A DNA stretch of 64,000 nt from JAVWJP01 sp036638975 (GTDB taxonomy: Bacteria > Bacillota > Clostridia > Oscillospirales > Ruminococcaceae), in assembly GCA_036638975.1 (NCBI GenBank), contig JAVWJP010000010.1, forward strand, positions 4,899 to 68,898. Direction: 5' to 3'. Each line of letters opens with the position of its first letter. Positions within the stretch are counted from its first letter, which is position 1. The notes below the pieces were generated by a model. That model made no database searches. It was not told where the DNA came from and saw only the letters and a program-made list of their open reading frames with translations. This document shows positions 32,081 to 40,701 of the stretch, in pieces. The position numbers and the translations under genes are program-made.

Positions 32081-32578
32081 CTATTTATCTGTCTTTTTAC
32101 TCTTGCCTTTTGCTTTTGCGGTTTTTTCGGGCTTAGGAAGTTGAGCCGGTTCTTCTGCACAGTTGCAGTCACAGCCATCATCGCAGTCACAGCCGTCAAA
32201 TTCAAACTCTAAGAGTTCGCCGCAATTGGGGCAGTCTATAGAGCCATCGTCCAAAATATCGTCATTTACATAAACGGTATCTCCGCATTTTGGACAGGTT
32301 ACTTCATAAAGGTCGTCATCATCGAACTCATCATCGTCATATTCTTCGTCATCATCTTCGCCGTAATAGTCGTCCTCTAAAAGCTCTAAGTCCTCGTCTA
32401 TGGCCTCTACCTGCTCTCCAAGCTCTGCCACATCGTCCTCAATATCAGAAACTGTGAACGCAATATCGTCCAATACTTCCAATACTTCCTTTAGAATCTT
32501 GCATTCTTTGCTAGAATCGTCGATACCCAGACCCTCTGCAAGCCCTCTCAAATAAGCTACTCTCTCAGTTAGTGTCAT
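32081..32578 (-). CDS. CD1247-type acidic zinc-ribbon protein
   Basis: A 165-residue protein. Residues 1-75 form a helical domain (MTLTERVAYLRGLAEGLGID) typical of proteins annotated with the CD1247 N-terminal domain. Then comes a long run of Asp and Glu, a zinc-ribbon-like CPKCGDTVYVNDDILDDGSIDCPNCG, a second Asp/Cys-rich cluster CDCDDGCDCNC and a Lys-rich tail. Its function is unknown. Next to efp as in many Clostridia, which hints at a translation-related role by context only. Confidence 0.85.
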   Translation of the reverse strand: MTLTERVAYLRGLAEGLGIDDSSKECKILKEVLEVLDDIAFTVSDIEDDVAELGEQVEAIDEDLELLEDDYYGEDDDEEYDDDEFDDDDLYEVTCPKCGDTVYVNDDILDDGSIDCPNCGELLEFEFDGCDCDDGCDCNCAEEPAQLPKPEKTAKAKGKSKKTDK

Positions 32579-32630
32579 AGTAATGTCCTCCCTTACGAGT
32601 TAATTATATTTTTGGTGTTGCAAACTTGTT

Positions 32631-33188
32631 TTATGCGCGCTCCATGTACTCGCCTGTGCGGGTATCTACGCGGATATTGTCGCCCTCTTCTATAAACAGC
32701 GGTACGCTAATTTCTGCCCCTGTCTCTAAAACAGCGGGCTTTGTAGCGTTTGTAGCCGTGTTACCTTTAAAGCCTGGGTCTGTCTTTTTAACACTGAGCT
32801 CTACAAAGTTTGGTGTTTCAATGCCAAAGGTATTGCCTTTATAGGAAAGCACCTTTACTAAAGTATTTTCTTTTATAAACTTAAAGCTATCGCCCAAAAC
32901 GCTTCCGTTAAGAGGAACATTCTCGTAGGTTTCTGTGTCCATAAAATAATATAAACCGCCGTCCTCATAAAGATATTCCATCTCCTTGCGCTCGATGTAT
33001 GCCGTTGGAAATTTATCAGACGGATTGAAAGTTCTTTCTACCACAGAGCCTGTAATGACATTTTTAATTTTTGTGCGCACAAACGCCGCACCCTTACCGG
33101 GCTTGACGTGCTGAAACTCTATTACCTGTACGACGTTTCCGTCCATATCAAATGTAACACCGTTTCTAAAATCTCCTGCTGATACCAT
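32631..33188 (-). CDS. efp: Translation elongation factor P
   Basis: A 185-residue three-domain protein that binds the ribosome and relieves stalling at consecutive prolines. The loop VKPGKGAAFV puts the functional Lys at residue 32, matching Bacillus EF-P. The C-terminal FIEEGDNIRVDTRTGEYMERA is diagnostic. The start at 33188 (MVSAGDFRNG) follows GGAGG and gives the standard length; the longer frame to 33230 is not needed. It has its own promoter at 33243-33271. Confidence 0.97.
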   Translation of the reverse strand: MVSAGDFRNGVTFDMDGNVVQVIEFQHVKPGKGAAFVRTKIKNVITGSVVERTFNPSDKFPTAYIERKEMEYLYEDGGLYYFMDTETYENVPLNGSVLGDSFKFIKENTLVKVLSYKGNTFGIETPNFVELSVKKTDPGFKGNTATNATKPAVLETGAEISVPLFIEEGDNIRVDTRTGEYMERA

Positions 33189-33242
33189 GTACTTTACCTC
33201 CACAATATATAATCGAAAATATAAGAACATCTTAACGTACTA

Positions 33243-33271
33243 ATTTTATATTAAAATGCGCCGTTTGGCAA
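33243..33271 (-). promoter_or_regulatory. efp promoter
   Basis: On the minus strand TTGCCA (33271-33266), 17 bases, TAAAAT (33248-33243), about 50 bases before the EF-P start. Confidence 0.65.
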
Positions 33272-33339
33272 GTGATTTTTGCGAATAATTACGAAAATAA
33301 ACAATAAAGCTACTTTTAAAGCAAAAAACAGCACAATTG

Positions 33340-34407
33340 TTATAGTACAATAAGATTTTTAGGACTGTGAGTTAAATTTTCCGGTCCGTTTTCGGTAATA
33401 TAAACCATGTCCTCTATGCGGCAGCCAAATTCGCCCTCCAAATATATCCCCGGTTCTACCGTCATAACAAGCCCCGGCTCAACGAGGTCTGGGCACAAAG
33501 CTGAAAAACGCGGCTCCTCGTGAATCTCTACACCCAAGCTATGCCCAAGCCCATGCCCAAAACAGCCCTCATAGCCACAGCTGTAAATGTAGCTGCGCGC
33601 TGCCGCATCAATTTCGCTGCATTTTTTCCCCAAAGAAATAGCATCAATAGCCAAGCTTTGCGCCGTAAGCACTGTTTCGTAAAGATGCTTTTGCTTTTCC
33701 GTTACACTGCCGACAGCCACCGTGCGGGTCATGTCAGAATGATATCCGTCATAAATCGCGCCAAAATCCATCGTGATAAAGTCGCCGTTTTCTATTTTTT
33801 TATCTGTTGGCACTCCATGCGGTTTTGACGAATTTTTACCGGAAACCACAATAAAATCGAACGAAACTGCCTCAGCACCTTGTCTTCTCATAAAAAATTC
33901 CATATCAAGCGCAATTTCTTTTTCTGTTTTACCTGCCGAAATACGTTTAATAATATAATCGAAGGTTTCTTCGGTAAGCTTTTGTGCCGCCTTTATTTTT
34001 TGTAGCTCGTCTTCTGTTTTTATGTGGCGCTGCCTAAGCACAAGTCTGTCTGCACAGTCATCGGCCGTAACACAAACATCGCCCAATATTTTACGGTAAC
34101 GCTCTGCTTCCGACAATGTTACGTAGCTGTTTTCAAGTGCTGCTCTTTTCACCTTGTGTTTTGTGCAAAGCTCTGCCAGCTGTTTTTTTGTATCCTCCAA
34201 AAGCAGTATCTCGCAGCCCTTTATCACCTGCTTTGCCGCTTCGTAATATCTAAAATCTATCAAAAAATATGCCGCTTTCCGTGTTACAAAAAGTATTCCG
34301 GCACTGGATTTAAACCCTGTATAGTATCGACGATTTTGCTCTGAGCTAATCAACATAGCGTCTGTCTGCGCAGGTAAATTTTGCATAAGCCACTCTATTT
34401 TATTCAT
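33340..34407 (-). CDS. Xaa-Pro aminopeptidase / Pro dipeptidase, M24 family
   Basis: A 355-residue metallopeptidase with a creatinase-type N-terminal domain and a pita-bread catalytic domain. The five metal ligands are visible: Asp and Asp in MDFGAIYDGYHSDMTR, His in GHGLGHSLG, Glu in VEPGIYL and Glu in CRIEDM. It removes residues next to proline from peptides in the cytoplasm. It lies between aroQ and efp, the usual clostridial order yqeG-aroQ-pepP-efp. Whether it is a dipeptidase (PepQ) or aminopeptidase (PepP) is undecided. Confidence 0.93.
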   Translation of the reverse strand: MNKIEWLMQNLPAQTDAMLISSEQNRRYYTGFKSSAGILFVTRKAAYFLIDFRYYEAAKQVIKGCEILLLEDTKKQLAELCTKHKVKRAALENSYVTLSEAERYRKILGDVCVTADDCADRLVLRQRHIKTEDELQKIKAAQKLTEETFDYIIKRISAGKTEKEIALDMEFFMRRQGAEAVSFDFIVVSGKNSSKPHGVPTDKKIENGDFITMDFGAIYDGYHSDMTRTVAVGSVTEKQKHLYETVLTAQSLAIDAISLGKKCSEIDAAARSYIYSCGYEGCFGHGLGHSLGVEIHEEPRFSALCPDLVEPGLVMTVEPGIYLEGEFGCRIEDMVYITENGPENLTHSPKNLIVL

Positions 34408-34417
34408 TGCATTTCTC

Positions 34418-34852
34418 CTACAAAAGCTGCTTCATAGCGCCTATAGCCAAAAAATAACTATATTTACCAAACCCGCATATCTGCCCTGCGCACACCGGCG
34501 CAAGTACAGAGTTACCACGAAATTCTTCGCGTGCATGAATATTTGAAAAATGCACCTCTATAACAGGGACACGAACTGCACTTATTGCATCACGAATGGC
34601 ATAGCTATAATGTGTATATGCACCTGCATTTAAAATAACTCCGTCAAAAATGCCAATAGCACCATGCAACCTGTCTATGATATCGCCCTCATGGTTAGAC
34701 TGAAAAATTTCGCATTCAAAGCCCGACTGAACCGCACAATCTATAATTTGCAAATTTATTTCGTCAATATTCTCTTTGCCATATATGCCGGTTTCTCTAA
34801 GCCCTGTCAAATTAACATTTGGCCCGTGAATTACAAGAATACGCTTCTTCAT
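34418..34852 (-). CDS. aroQ: Type II 3-dehydroquinate dehydratase AroQ
   Basis: A 144-residue shikimate-pathway enzyme. It shows HGPNVNLTGLRETGIYG (catalytic Tyr in the flexible loop), LNAGAYTHYSYAIRDAI and EVHFSNIHAREEFR (catalytic His). In most AroQ proteins the first motif reads NLLGxRExxIYG, so TGLRETGIYG is a mild variant. Works as a dodecamer. It stands 10 bases upstream of the pepP-like gene in the same operon. Confidence 0.95.
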   Translation of the reverse strand: MKKRILVIHGPNVNLTGLRETGIYGKENIDEINLQIIDCAVQSGFECEIFQSNHEGDIIDRLHGAIGIFDGVILNAGAYTHYSYAIRDAISAVRVPVIEVHFSNIHAREEFRGNSVLAPVCAGQICGFGKYSYFLAIGAMKQLL

Positions 34853-34855
34853 TTT

Positions 34856-35362
34856 TTACACTCCAATAGTCTTGTTTTTGTGCGCCGACTTTAAAAAAGG
34901 GCGTTCAAACAAGCGCTTTATTATAAATAAAATACCGCTTTCCATTTCTATTGGGTCTACAAGCAGGCTTTTTGCTCCGTATAAATTTGCCCCTGCAATG
35001 TCTGTAAAAAGCTGGTCACCGACTATTGCAACCTCTGTTTTTTGCAGACAAAGGCGCTCGCAACAGCGTTTAAAGCCCTTATTAAGCGGCTTTGCCCCCG
35101 ATGCTTCAAACTCAAGCCCCAGTCTAGCCGCAAAAGGCTTTACTCTGGCAAATGTGTTGTTTGAGAGTATCATCATTTTTATTCCCGCACCGTGCATTAC
35201 GGTAAGCCAGCGCATTATATTTTCATCAGGCACAGGGTTGCCATGCGTTGTCAAGGTATTATCAACATCTAAAATAAGAGCCTTTATATTAAGCTTTTTT
35301 AGAAGCTGAGGCGTTATATTTTTAGCAGTTTGTGCGTAATAAGTGGGACAAAAAAGCTGCAT
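34856..35362 (-). CDS. yqeG: YqeG-type HAD-IIIA phosphatase
   Basis: A 168-residue HAD protein with ALILDVDNTLTTHG (nucleophile Asp near residue 33), the Ser/Thr motif ILSNNT, Lys in AKPLNKGF and GDQLFTDIAGAN. This is the YqeG pattern, close to mitochondrial PGP phosphatase PTPMT1/Gep4-like proteins, so dephosphorylation of phosphatidylglycerol phosphate is a reasonable but unproven guess. Start ATG 35362 follows AGAGG. First gene of the yqeG-aroQ-pepP run. Confidence 0.9.
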   Translation of the reverse strand: MQLFCPTYYAQTAKNITPQLLKKLNIKALILDVDNTLTTHGNPVPDENIMRWLTVMHGAGIKMMILSNNTFARVKPFAARLGLEFEASGAKPLNKGFKRCCERLCLQKTEVAIVGDQLFTDIAGANLYGAKSLLVDPIEMESGILFIIKRLFERPFLKSAHKNKTIGV

Positions 35363-35425
35363 AAAAAAACCTCTTTTCCGGCATTATGTCAATTTTAAAT
35401 TTTATAAAATAAAATGAAAAATGAA

Positions 35426-35450
35426 AAAGCGAGCAAATAATGCTCGCTTT
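35426..35450. terminator. Terminator after rpsU
   Basis: AAAGCGAGCA and TGCTCGCTTT form a perfect ten-pair stem with a five-base loop. On the minus strand TTTTTCATTTTTC follows. Confidence 0.85.
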
Positions 35451-35518
35451 CGTCACTTTTTTACGATAATGTCAAGCTGAAACGGCGCAAAAGCGAAGTT
35501 TCTTGCAGCAATGCCGCA

Positions 35519-35695
35519 TTACTTGAACTTACGCTTGCGAGCAGCCTCAGATTTTTTCTTGCGTTTAACCGACGGCTTCTCATAATGCTCTCTTTTACGC
35601 ACTTCAGCCAAAACGCCGCTTTTTGCGCAGGAACGCTTAAATCTTCTAAGCGCGCTGTCAAGTGATTCATTATCTTTAATGTGAACTTCTGCCAT
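35519..35695 (-). CDS. rpsU: Ribosomal protein bS21
   Basis: A 58-residue basic protein of the small ribosomal subunit: MAEVHIKDNESLDSALRRF, then KRSCAKSGVLAEVRKREHYE, KPSVKRKKKSEAARKRKFK. Too short for common ORF cut-offs but unmistakable. The SD GGGAGGG precedes the ATG, a strong promoter lies at 35781-35810 and a terminator at 35426-35450, so it is a monocistronic unit between leuS and yqeG. Confidence 0.97.
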   Translation of the reverse strand: MAEVHIKDNESLDSALRRFKRSCAKSGVLAEVRKREHYEKPSVKRKKKSEAARKRKFK

Positions 35696-35780
35696 TACTA
35701 ATTCCCTCCCCCACGCACAGGAGTATTCAGTTAGAAGTTTTGCTTGGTTAGTAAAAACCTTACAAAATGTAACACTATGA

Positions 35781-35810
35781 ATTATACATTAAAACCTGTA
35801 TCTTTGTCAA
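35781..35810 (-). promoter_or_regulatory. rpsU promoter
   Basis: On the minus strand perfect TTGACA (35810-35805), 18 bases, perfect TATAAT (35786-35781). A leader of about 80 bases follows with a small GGTT/AACC hairpin. Confidence 0.8.
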
Positions 35811-35830
35811 GTGCTTTATTGATTACGGCT

Positions 35831-38236
35831 TTATTTTGCAACAATATTGACAAGCTTTCCCGGTATATAAAGCTCTTTTATAATTGTTTTTCCGCTTAGG
35901 GCATTTGCAATTGCATCGGCTTTTTTGGCTTCTTCTATAGCGTCTTTTTCTGTAATATCGGCACTTACATTTATACGTGCTTTTATTTTTCCGCAAATCT
36001 GCACAGCTATTTCAACAGTTTCTTCCTTGCACTTGCCCTCATCATAGCTAAGCCATTTTTGCTCATTTATCATTCCGCCAAAGTTTAGCACTTGCCACAT
36101 TTCCTCAGAAATATGAGGGGCAAACGGGCTTAACATTATAAGCAGCGCACGCAGCTCTGCGGTATTTACACTGCCTAAGGCATAAATATCATTAAGCAGT
36201 GTCATCATAGCGGCTATAGCAGTGTTAAACTTCATTGCTTCTATATCTTCGGTAACTTTTTTTATAGTTTTGTTCATTACGAGCTCAAGCTCCGGACGAA
36301 AGGCTTCTCCCTTTACAACACATTCTTGAAGACTCCATATTCTGTCTAAAAAGCGTTTGCAACCCTTTATAGAAGCGGCGTTCCACGATGCACCTTTTTC
36401 AAAATCGCCTATAAACATTTCGTAAAGACGCAAAGTGTCGGCTCCAAACTCTTTTACAATATCGTCCGGGTTTACCACATTACCGCGCGATTTGCTCATT
36501 TTTTCGTTGTTTTCACCAAGTATCATGCCGTGGCTTGTACGTTTTGCATAAGGCTCCGGTGTGCTTACAACGCCTATGTCGTAAAGAAATTTGTGCCAAA
36601 ACCTTGAATACAGCAGGTGCAGGGTTGTGTGCTCCATTCCTCCGTTGTACCAATCTACAGGCAGCCAATAGTCAAGAGCTTCTTTTGAGGCAAGCTCTTT
36701 TTCATTATGCGGGTCACAATAGCGCATATAATACCACGATGAACCCGCCCACTGCGGCATTGTGTCGGTTTCGCGCTTTGCCGCCCCGCCGCAGCATGGA
36801 CAAGTTGTATTTACCCAGCTGTCTATTTTTGCAAGAGGAGATTCGCCTGTTTCAGTCTGTTCGTAGGTGTCTATATGCGGCAAGGTCAGAGGCAGCTCGC
36901 TCTCCGGCAACGGTACATAACCGCACTTTGGACATATAACAATCGGGATAGGCTCTCCCCAGTAGCGCTGGCGAGAAAATACCCAGTCGCGCAGCTTAAA
37001 GTTTACCTTTTTTTCACCAAGCTTATTTTCTGTAAGCCAATCTATAATTTTAATCTTTGCATCTTCTACCGAAAGCCCTGTAAGAAAGCCTGAATTTACC
37101 ATAACTCCGGTTGCACAGTCTGTAAAGGGTTTCTCCTGTACATCTCCGCCGCTTACAACCTCTACTATAGGCAAGCCGAATTTTTTGGCAAATTCCCAGT
37201 CACGGGTATCGTGTGCAGGCACTGCCATAATAGCGCCTGTGCCGTATGATGTCAAAACATAATCTGCAACAAATATAGGTATTTCGCTGCCATTTACAGG
37301 GTTTATTCCGCATACTCCGTCAAGTCGTACTCCTGTTTTTTCTTTTGCAAGCTCGGTACGCTCAAAATCAGATTTCTTTGAGGCTTCATCTCGATATGCC
37401 CTAACCTCATCTATATTATTAAGCTTTTGCGCCCATTTTTCTATCATGTCGTGCTCCGGCGAAATAACCATGTAAGTCGAACCAAACAAAGTATCGGGTC
37501 TTGTTGTATAAACACGCAAAGTATCGCCCGCAGTAGTTTTAAAGTCAACGTCTGCACCGGTAGAGCGTCCTATCCAGTTTGTCTGCGAAACCTTAACCCT
37601 CTCTATGTAGTCCAAAGGTTCAAGGTCATCTATAAGGCGCTGTGCATACTCGGTTATTTTAAGCATCCATTGGCTTTTTACCTTGTGCACAACCTGCCCG
37701 CCGCAGCGCTCGCAAACACCGCCCACAACCTCTTCGTTTGCCAAAACAACTTTACAGCCGTTGCACCAGTTTACAGACATCTCTTTTTTATATGCCAAGC
37801 CTTTTTTAAAAAGCTGTAAAAATATCCACTGTGTCCATTTAAAATATGAAGGGTCGGTTGTATTTATTTCTCTTGACCAGTCAAAAGACAAGCCCAGCGA
37901 CTTTAGCTGTGCTTTAAAGTGCGCAACGTTGTCGCGCGTAACCTTCTCGGGGTGAATATGGTTTTTCATAGCAAAGTTTTCTGTAGGCAGTCCAAAGGCG
38001 TCCCAACCCATTGGATAAAGTACATTGTAGCCCTCCATACGGCGTTTTCTTGCAATTATATCAAGCGCTGTATACGATCGCGGGTGCCCAACATGAAGCC
38101 CCTGCCCAGATGGATATGGAAATTCTACAAGCGGGTAATATTTTGGCTTTGTATAGTCATTTGTGGCGGCAAAAACCTGCTTCTCGTCCCAAATATCCTG
38201 CCATTTTTTCTCTACGCCCTCAAACTGATATTTCAT
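35831..38236 (-). CDS. leuS: Leucyl-tRNA synthetase
   Basis: An 801-residue class I aminoacyl-tRNA synthetase starting MKYQFEGVEKKWQ after GGAGG. It shows the HIGH-type motif HVGHPRSYT, the editing domain with TRPDTLFGSTYM and GTGAIMAVPAHD, a zinc-type segment CPKCGYVP...CPCCGG, and the KMSKS loop EKMSKSRGN. Length is standard for bacterial LeuRS. It comes directly after rsfS with a two-base gap and no T-box, so it is expressed with the upstream block. Confidence 0.97.
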   Translation of the reverse strand: MKYQFEGVEKKWQDIWDEKQVFAATNDYTKPKYYPLVEFPYPSGQGLHVGHPRSYTALDIIARKRRMEGYNVLYPMGWDAFGLPTENFAMKNHIHPEKVTRDNVAHFKAQLKSLGLSFDWSREINTTDPSYFKWTQWIFLQLFKKGLAYKKEMSVNWCNGCKVVLANEEVVGGVCERCGGQVVHKVKSQWMLKITEYAQRLIDDLEPLDYIERVKVSQTNWIGRSTGADVDFKTTAGDTLRVYTTRPDTLFGSTYMVISPEHDMIEKWAQKLNNIDEVRAYRDEASKKSDFERTELAKEKTGVRLDGVCGINPVNGSEIPIFVADYVLTSYGTGAIMAVPAHDTRDWEFAKKFGLPIVEVVSGGDVQEKPFTDCATGVMVNSGFLTGLSVEDAKIKIIDWLTENKLGEKKVNFKLRDWVFSRQRYWGEPIPIVICPKCGYVPLPESELPLTLPHIDTYEQTETGESPLAKIDSWVNTTCPCCGGAAKRETDTMPQWAGSSWYYMRYCDPHNEKELASKEALDYWLPVDWYNGGMEHTTLHLLYSRFWHKFLYDIGVVSTPEPYAKRTSHGMILGENNEKMSKSRGNVVNPDDIVKEFGADTLRLYEMFIGDFEKGASWNAASIKGCKRFLDRIWSLQECVVKGEAFRPELELVMNKTIKKVTEDIEAMKFNTAIAAMMTLLNDIYALGSVNTAELRALLIMLSPFAPHISEEMWQVLNFGGMINEQKWLSYDEGKCKEETVEIAVQICGKIKARINVSADITEKDAIEEAKKADAIANALSGKTIIKELYIPGKLVNIVAK

Positions 38237-38238
38237 CG

Positions 38239-38598
38239 CTAATCCTCCGTTATAATATCGGTTAAGTCCACATCTTTTCCGTCCGACCATAATCGCTCAA
38301 GGGCATAAAACCCGCGTGTTTCTCCGCAAAAAATGTGTACTAAAACATCATAATAATCAAGCACAACCCACGTTGCCGCAACATAGCCCTCTACACACCG
38401 TGGCTCTATGCCAAGCTTTGTCATGTGCTCCTCTACGGCATCGGCAAGCGCCTTTACCTGCGTTGTGTTGGTTGCCGATGCAATCACAAAATAATCGGCA
38501 ATAGACGTTACCTCCGCTATACGAATAGCTTTTATATCCTGTGCTTTTTTTGCATTAAGTGCTGTTGCCACTGCCTTTGCTTCTTCTAGTGATGTCAA
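38239..38598 (-). CDS. rsfS: Ribosomal silencing factor RsfS
   Basis: A 119-residue protein that binds uL14 of the large subunit and blocks subunit joining when nutrients are short. It has AIRIAEVTSIADYFVIASATNTTQVKALAD and the C-terminal LDYYDVLVHIFCGETRGFYALERLW, the diagnostic parts. I start it at TTG 38598 (MTSLEEAKAV) because GGAGG lies seven bases upstream; the longer frame to 38631 overlaps yqeK. Follows yqeK and nadD in the conserved order. Confidence 0.93.
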   Translation of the reverse strand: MTSLEEAKAVATALNAKKAQDIKAIRIAEVTSIADYFVIASATNTTQVKALADAVEEHMTKLGIEPRCVEGYVAATWVVLDYYDVLVHIFCGETRGFYALERLWSDGKDVDLTDIITED

Positions 38599-38614
38599 AT
38601 ATATTCCTCCTTTA

Positions 38615-39193
38615 TTAACAGACGTAATCATTATACGCCTCGATAGTATCGTTTATAATGTGTGTTTTATGCGCTATAAGGTCGCTTAAAATATATTGCA
38701 GAGCATAGAGCATGGCTTTTTCAAGCGAGGCATGGGCAAGCGCACGCACAGTTTCAACGTCATCATAAGCGCGTCCGTCACAGGTTAAATCGGCAAGATA
38801 TATTATTTTTTCAAGCTTGCTCATACCTGCGCGCCCGCTTGTATGGTAACGCACTGCGTTTATTATGTCGCGGTCCTCAACATTAAGCTCATCTGCAATA
38901 AAAATGCTACCTGCCATGGCGTGCCAAAGAGATGGCTGCGAAAGAGCTTTTTCATCCCAAATTATAGCAGACTCGCGTATTCTTTGCAACTGTTCTTCTT
39001 TGCTATCGTCTTTACAGACATCGTGCAAAAGACCTACAAAATATGCTTTACTTTGGTTTTCACCAAATATTTGTGCCAAATGTGACGCTTCCTCAGCAAC
39101 CATTAAGCTATGTTCATAGCGTTTTTCGCTAAGACGGTCTTTAAGCATAAGCTTTGTTTTTTCAAAATCATATTTCATTTTTATACAGCCCAT
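38615..39193 (-). CDS. yqeK: YqeK-type HD-domain phosphohydrolase (Ap4A hydrolase)
   Basis: A protein of about 190 residues with HD-domain ligands in RYEHSLMVAEEA, VGLLHDVCKD and a downstream RYHTSGRAGM. YqeK-family enzymes in Firmicutes cleave diadenosine tetraphosphate symmetrically. It overlaps the end of nadD. Two starts are possible, 39193 (MGCIKMKYD) and 39178 (MKYDFEK), neither with a clear ribosome site because of the overlap. Order nadD-yqeK-rsfS is conserved in the phylum. Confidence 0.92.
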   Translation of the reverse strand: MGCIKMKYDFEKTKLMLKDRLSEKRYEHSLMVAEEASHLAQIFGENQSKAYFVGLLHDVCKDDSKEEQLQRIRESAIIWDEKALSQPSLWHAMAGSIFIADELNVEDRDIINAVRYHTSGRAGMSKLEKIIYLADLTCDGRAYDDVETVRALAHASLEKAMLYALQYILSDLIAHKTHIINDTIEAYNDYVC

Positions 39194-39779
39194 TCATTTT
39201 TATATACTTAATAACTGCCGAAGGAAGATATTTGTCTAAGTTTTTACCTTCTTTAATCATAAGCCTAAGTTGTGTTGAAGAAATATCCAAAACATCTATA
39301 TTATCTATAATAAACTCCCCGCCATATATTTTTTTAAGTTCACACGCTTTTTTTTGCAATGCCTCAAGCTCATTTAAATGCCGCGCCGCTGCACATATTG
39401 TTGCCAAATTTACTATTTTTTGCGGCTCTCTCCACTGTGAAAGTGTAAAAAGCATATCAGAGCCTATCACAAAATAAAGCAAGGCGTTTTGGTTTTGCCG
39501 CGCAAGCTGCTCCAATGTAACAGCCGTGTAGCTTTCTCCGCCGCGCAAAAGCTCCATATTGCTTACTACAGCAGTTTTGTCGTCACTTACTGCAAGACGG
39601 CACATCTCCATTCTGTCCTCTGCGCTTGCAAGCTCTTTTGCAGCTTTATGCGGAGGGAGATAGTCGGGAATAATTATAGCTTTATCTGCGTTTACAAGCT
39701 TTGCAAAATGGCGATAAAGATGAATATGTCCAAAATGTATAGGGTTAAAGGTACCGCCAAAAACTATTATTTTTTGCAA
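39168..39779 (-). CDS. nadD: Nicotinate-nucleotide adenylyltransferase NadD
   Basis: A 203-residue enzyme of NAD synthesis that joins AMP to nicotinate mononucleotide. The nucleotidyltransferase motif GGTFNPIHFGHIHL (H/TxGH type) is at residues 8-21, and the C-terminal ISSTQLRLMI carries the SxTxxR motif. Length is typical. It follows yhbY by 27 bases and runs into yqeK. Confidence 0.96.
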   Translation of the reverse strand: MQKIIVFGGTFNPIHFGHIHLYRHFAKLVNADKAIIIPDYLPPHKAAKELASAEDRMEMCRLAVSDDKTAVVSNMELLRGGESYTAVTLEQLARQNQNALLYFVIGSDMLFTLSQWREPQKIVNLATICAAARHLNELEALQKKACELKKIYGGEFIIDNIDVLDISSTQLRLMIKEGKNLDKYLPSAVIKYIKMNGLYKNEI

Positions 39780-39806
39780 TATTTTTCCCCCTTATATATG
39801 ATAAGG

Positions 39807-40100
39807 CTATTTTTCTATTAAGTATATGGGGTTCTTTTTATTTTTGCGGTAAAGCACAAAGCGTGTACCTATCACCTGCACCACCTCAGAATTTGTTTTT
39901 TCCGCCATATCCGCGGCAATTTCTCCGGCAGCACCCGGTGCTGTTTCTAAAACGTGCAGCTTTATAAGCTCACGCGCTGTAAGAGCGTCGTTTACCTGTT
40001 TAACAAGTGCATCGGCTATGCCGCCCTTACCCACCTGAAGTATAGTTTCTGTTGTATTTGCCGCTGCGCGTAAAGTCGCGCGTTGTTTACTTGTTAGCAA
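39807..40100 (-). CDS. yhbY: YhbY-type CRM-domain RNA-binding protein
   Basis: A 97-residue protein, essentially one CRM domain: LTSKQRATLRAAANT, then ILQVGKGGIADALVKQV (the GxxG-like loop) and ELIKLHVLE. YhbY associates with pre-50S particles. Overlaps the end of rdgB by 14 bases and is followed by nadD, the order common in Firmicutes. Confidence 0.94.
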   Translation of the reverse strand: MLTSKQRATLRAAANTTETILQVGKGGIADALVKQVNDALTARELIKLHVLETAPGAAGEIAADMAEKTNSEVVQVIGTRFVLYRKNKKNPIYLIEK

Positions 40101-40701
40101 TGTTTTCTACCTCACTGTTATATTTTTTATATTTATCATAAAATGCCCTAAGTGCCTTTCCGCGGTGGCTCAAAGCATCTTTTTCTGCGCCTGTTATCTC
40201 TGCAAAGCAGCCTTGTTCAGTTAAAAAAACAGGGTCATATCCAAAGCCTTCGCTTCCATGCCTTTCATATCCTATTTTACCATAACAGCAGCCCTCTGCC
40301 GTAAGCTCTGCTCCGTCCGGCATAATACAGCAAATTGCACAGGCAAAATGCGCAGTACGTTTTTCGTCAGCTACGTTTCGCATAGCGTCAAGCAGCTTTT
40401 GCACACACTGCTCGTCTGTGCCATTTTCTCCCGCATAACGCGCCGAATACACCCCCGGTGCGCCATTTAAGGCATCTACGCACAGCCCCGAATCATCGGC
40501 TATAGTTGGCAAGCCGCAAAGCTTTTGAACTGCTTGTGCTTTTATTTTTGCATTTTCGGCAAAGGTCGTACCTGTTTCATTAGGGTTTACATCAAAGCCA
40601 AGCTCGGCTGCCGAGAAAACCTTTACTCCAAGCGGCGCGAATATTCGCTTAAACTCGCGCAGCTTGCCCTTGTTGCCCGTTGCAACTACCAAATCATTCA
40701 T
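40087..40701 (-). CDS. rdgB: XTP/dITP diphosphatase RdgB (Ham1 family)
   Basis: A 204-residue house-cleaning enzyme that hydrolyses non-canonical purine triphosphates. Motifs: VATGNKGKLREF at the N-terminus, TIADDSGLCVDALNGAPGVYSARYAG in the centre and GFGYDPVF with SHRGKAL near the C-terminus. Start overlaps the ftsY stop by eight bases. Confidence 0.96.
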   Translation of the reverse strand: MNDLVVATGNKGKLREFKRIFAPLGVKVFSAAELGFDVNPNETGTTFAENAKIKAQAVQKLCGLPTIADDSGLCVDALNGAPGVYSARYAGENGTDEQCVQKLLDAMRNVADEKRTAHFACAICCIMPDGAELTAEGCCYGKIGYERHGSEGFGYDPVFLTEQGCFAEITGAEKDALSHRGKALRAFYDKYKKYNSEVENIANK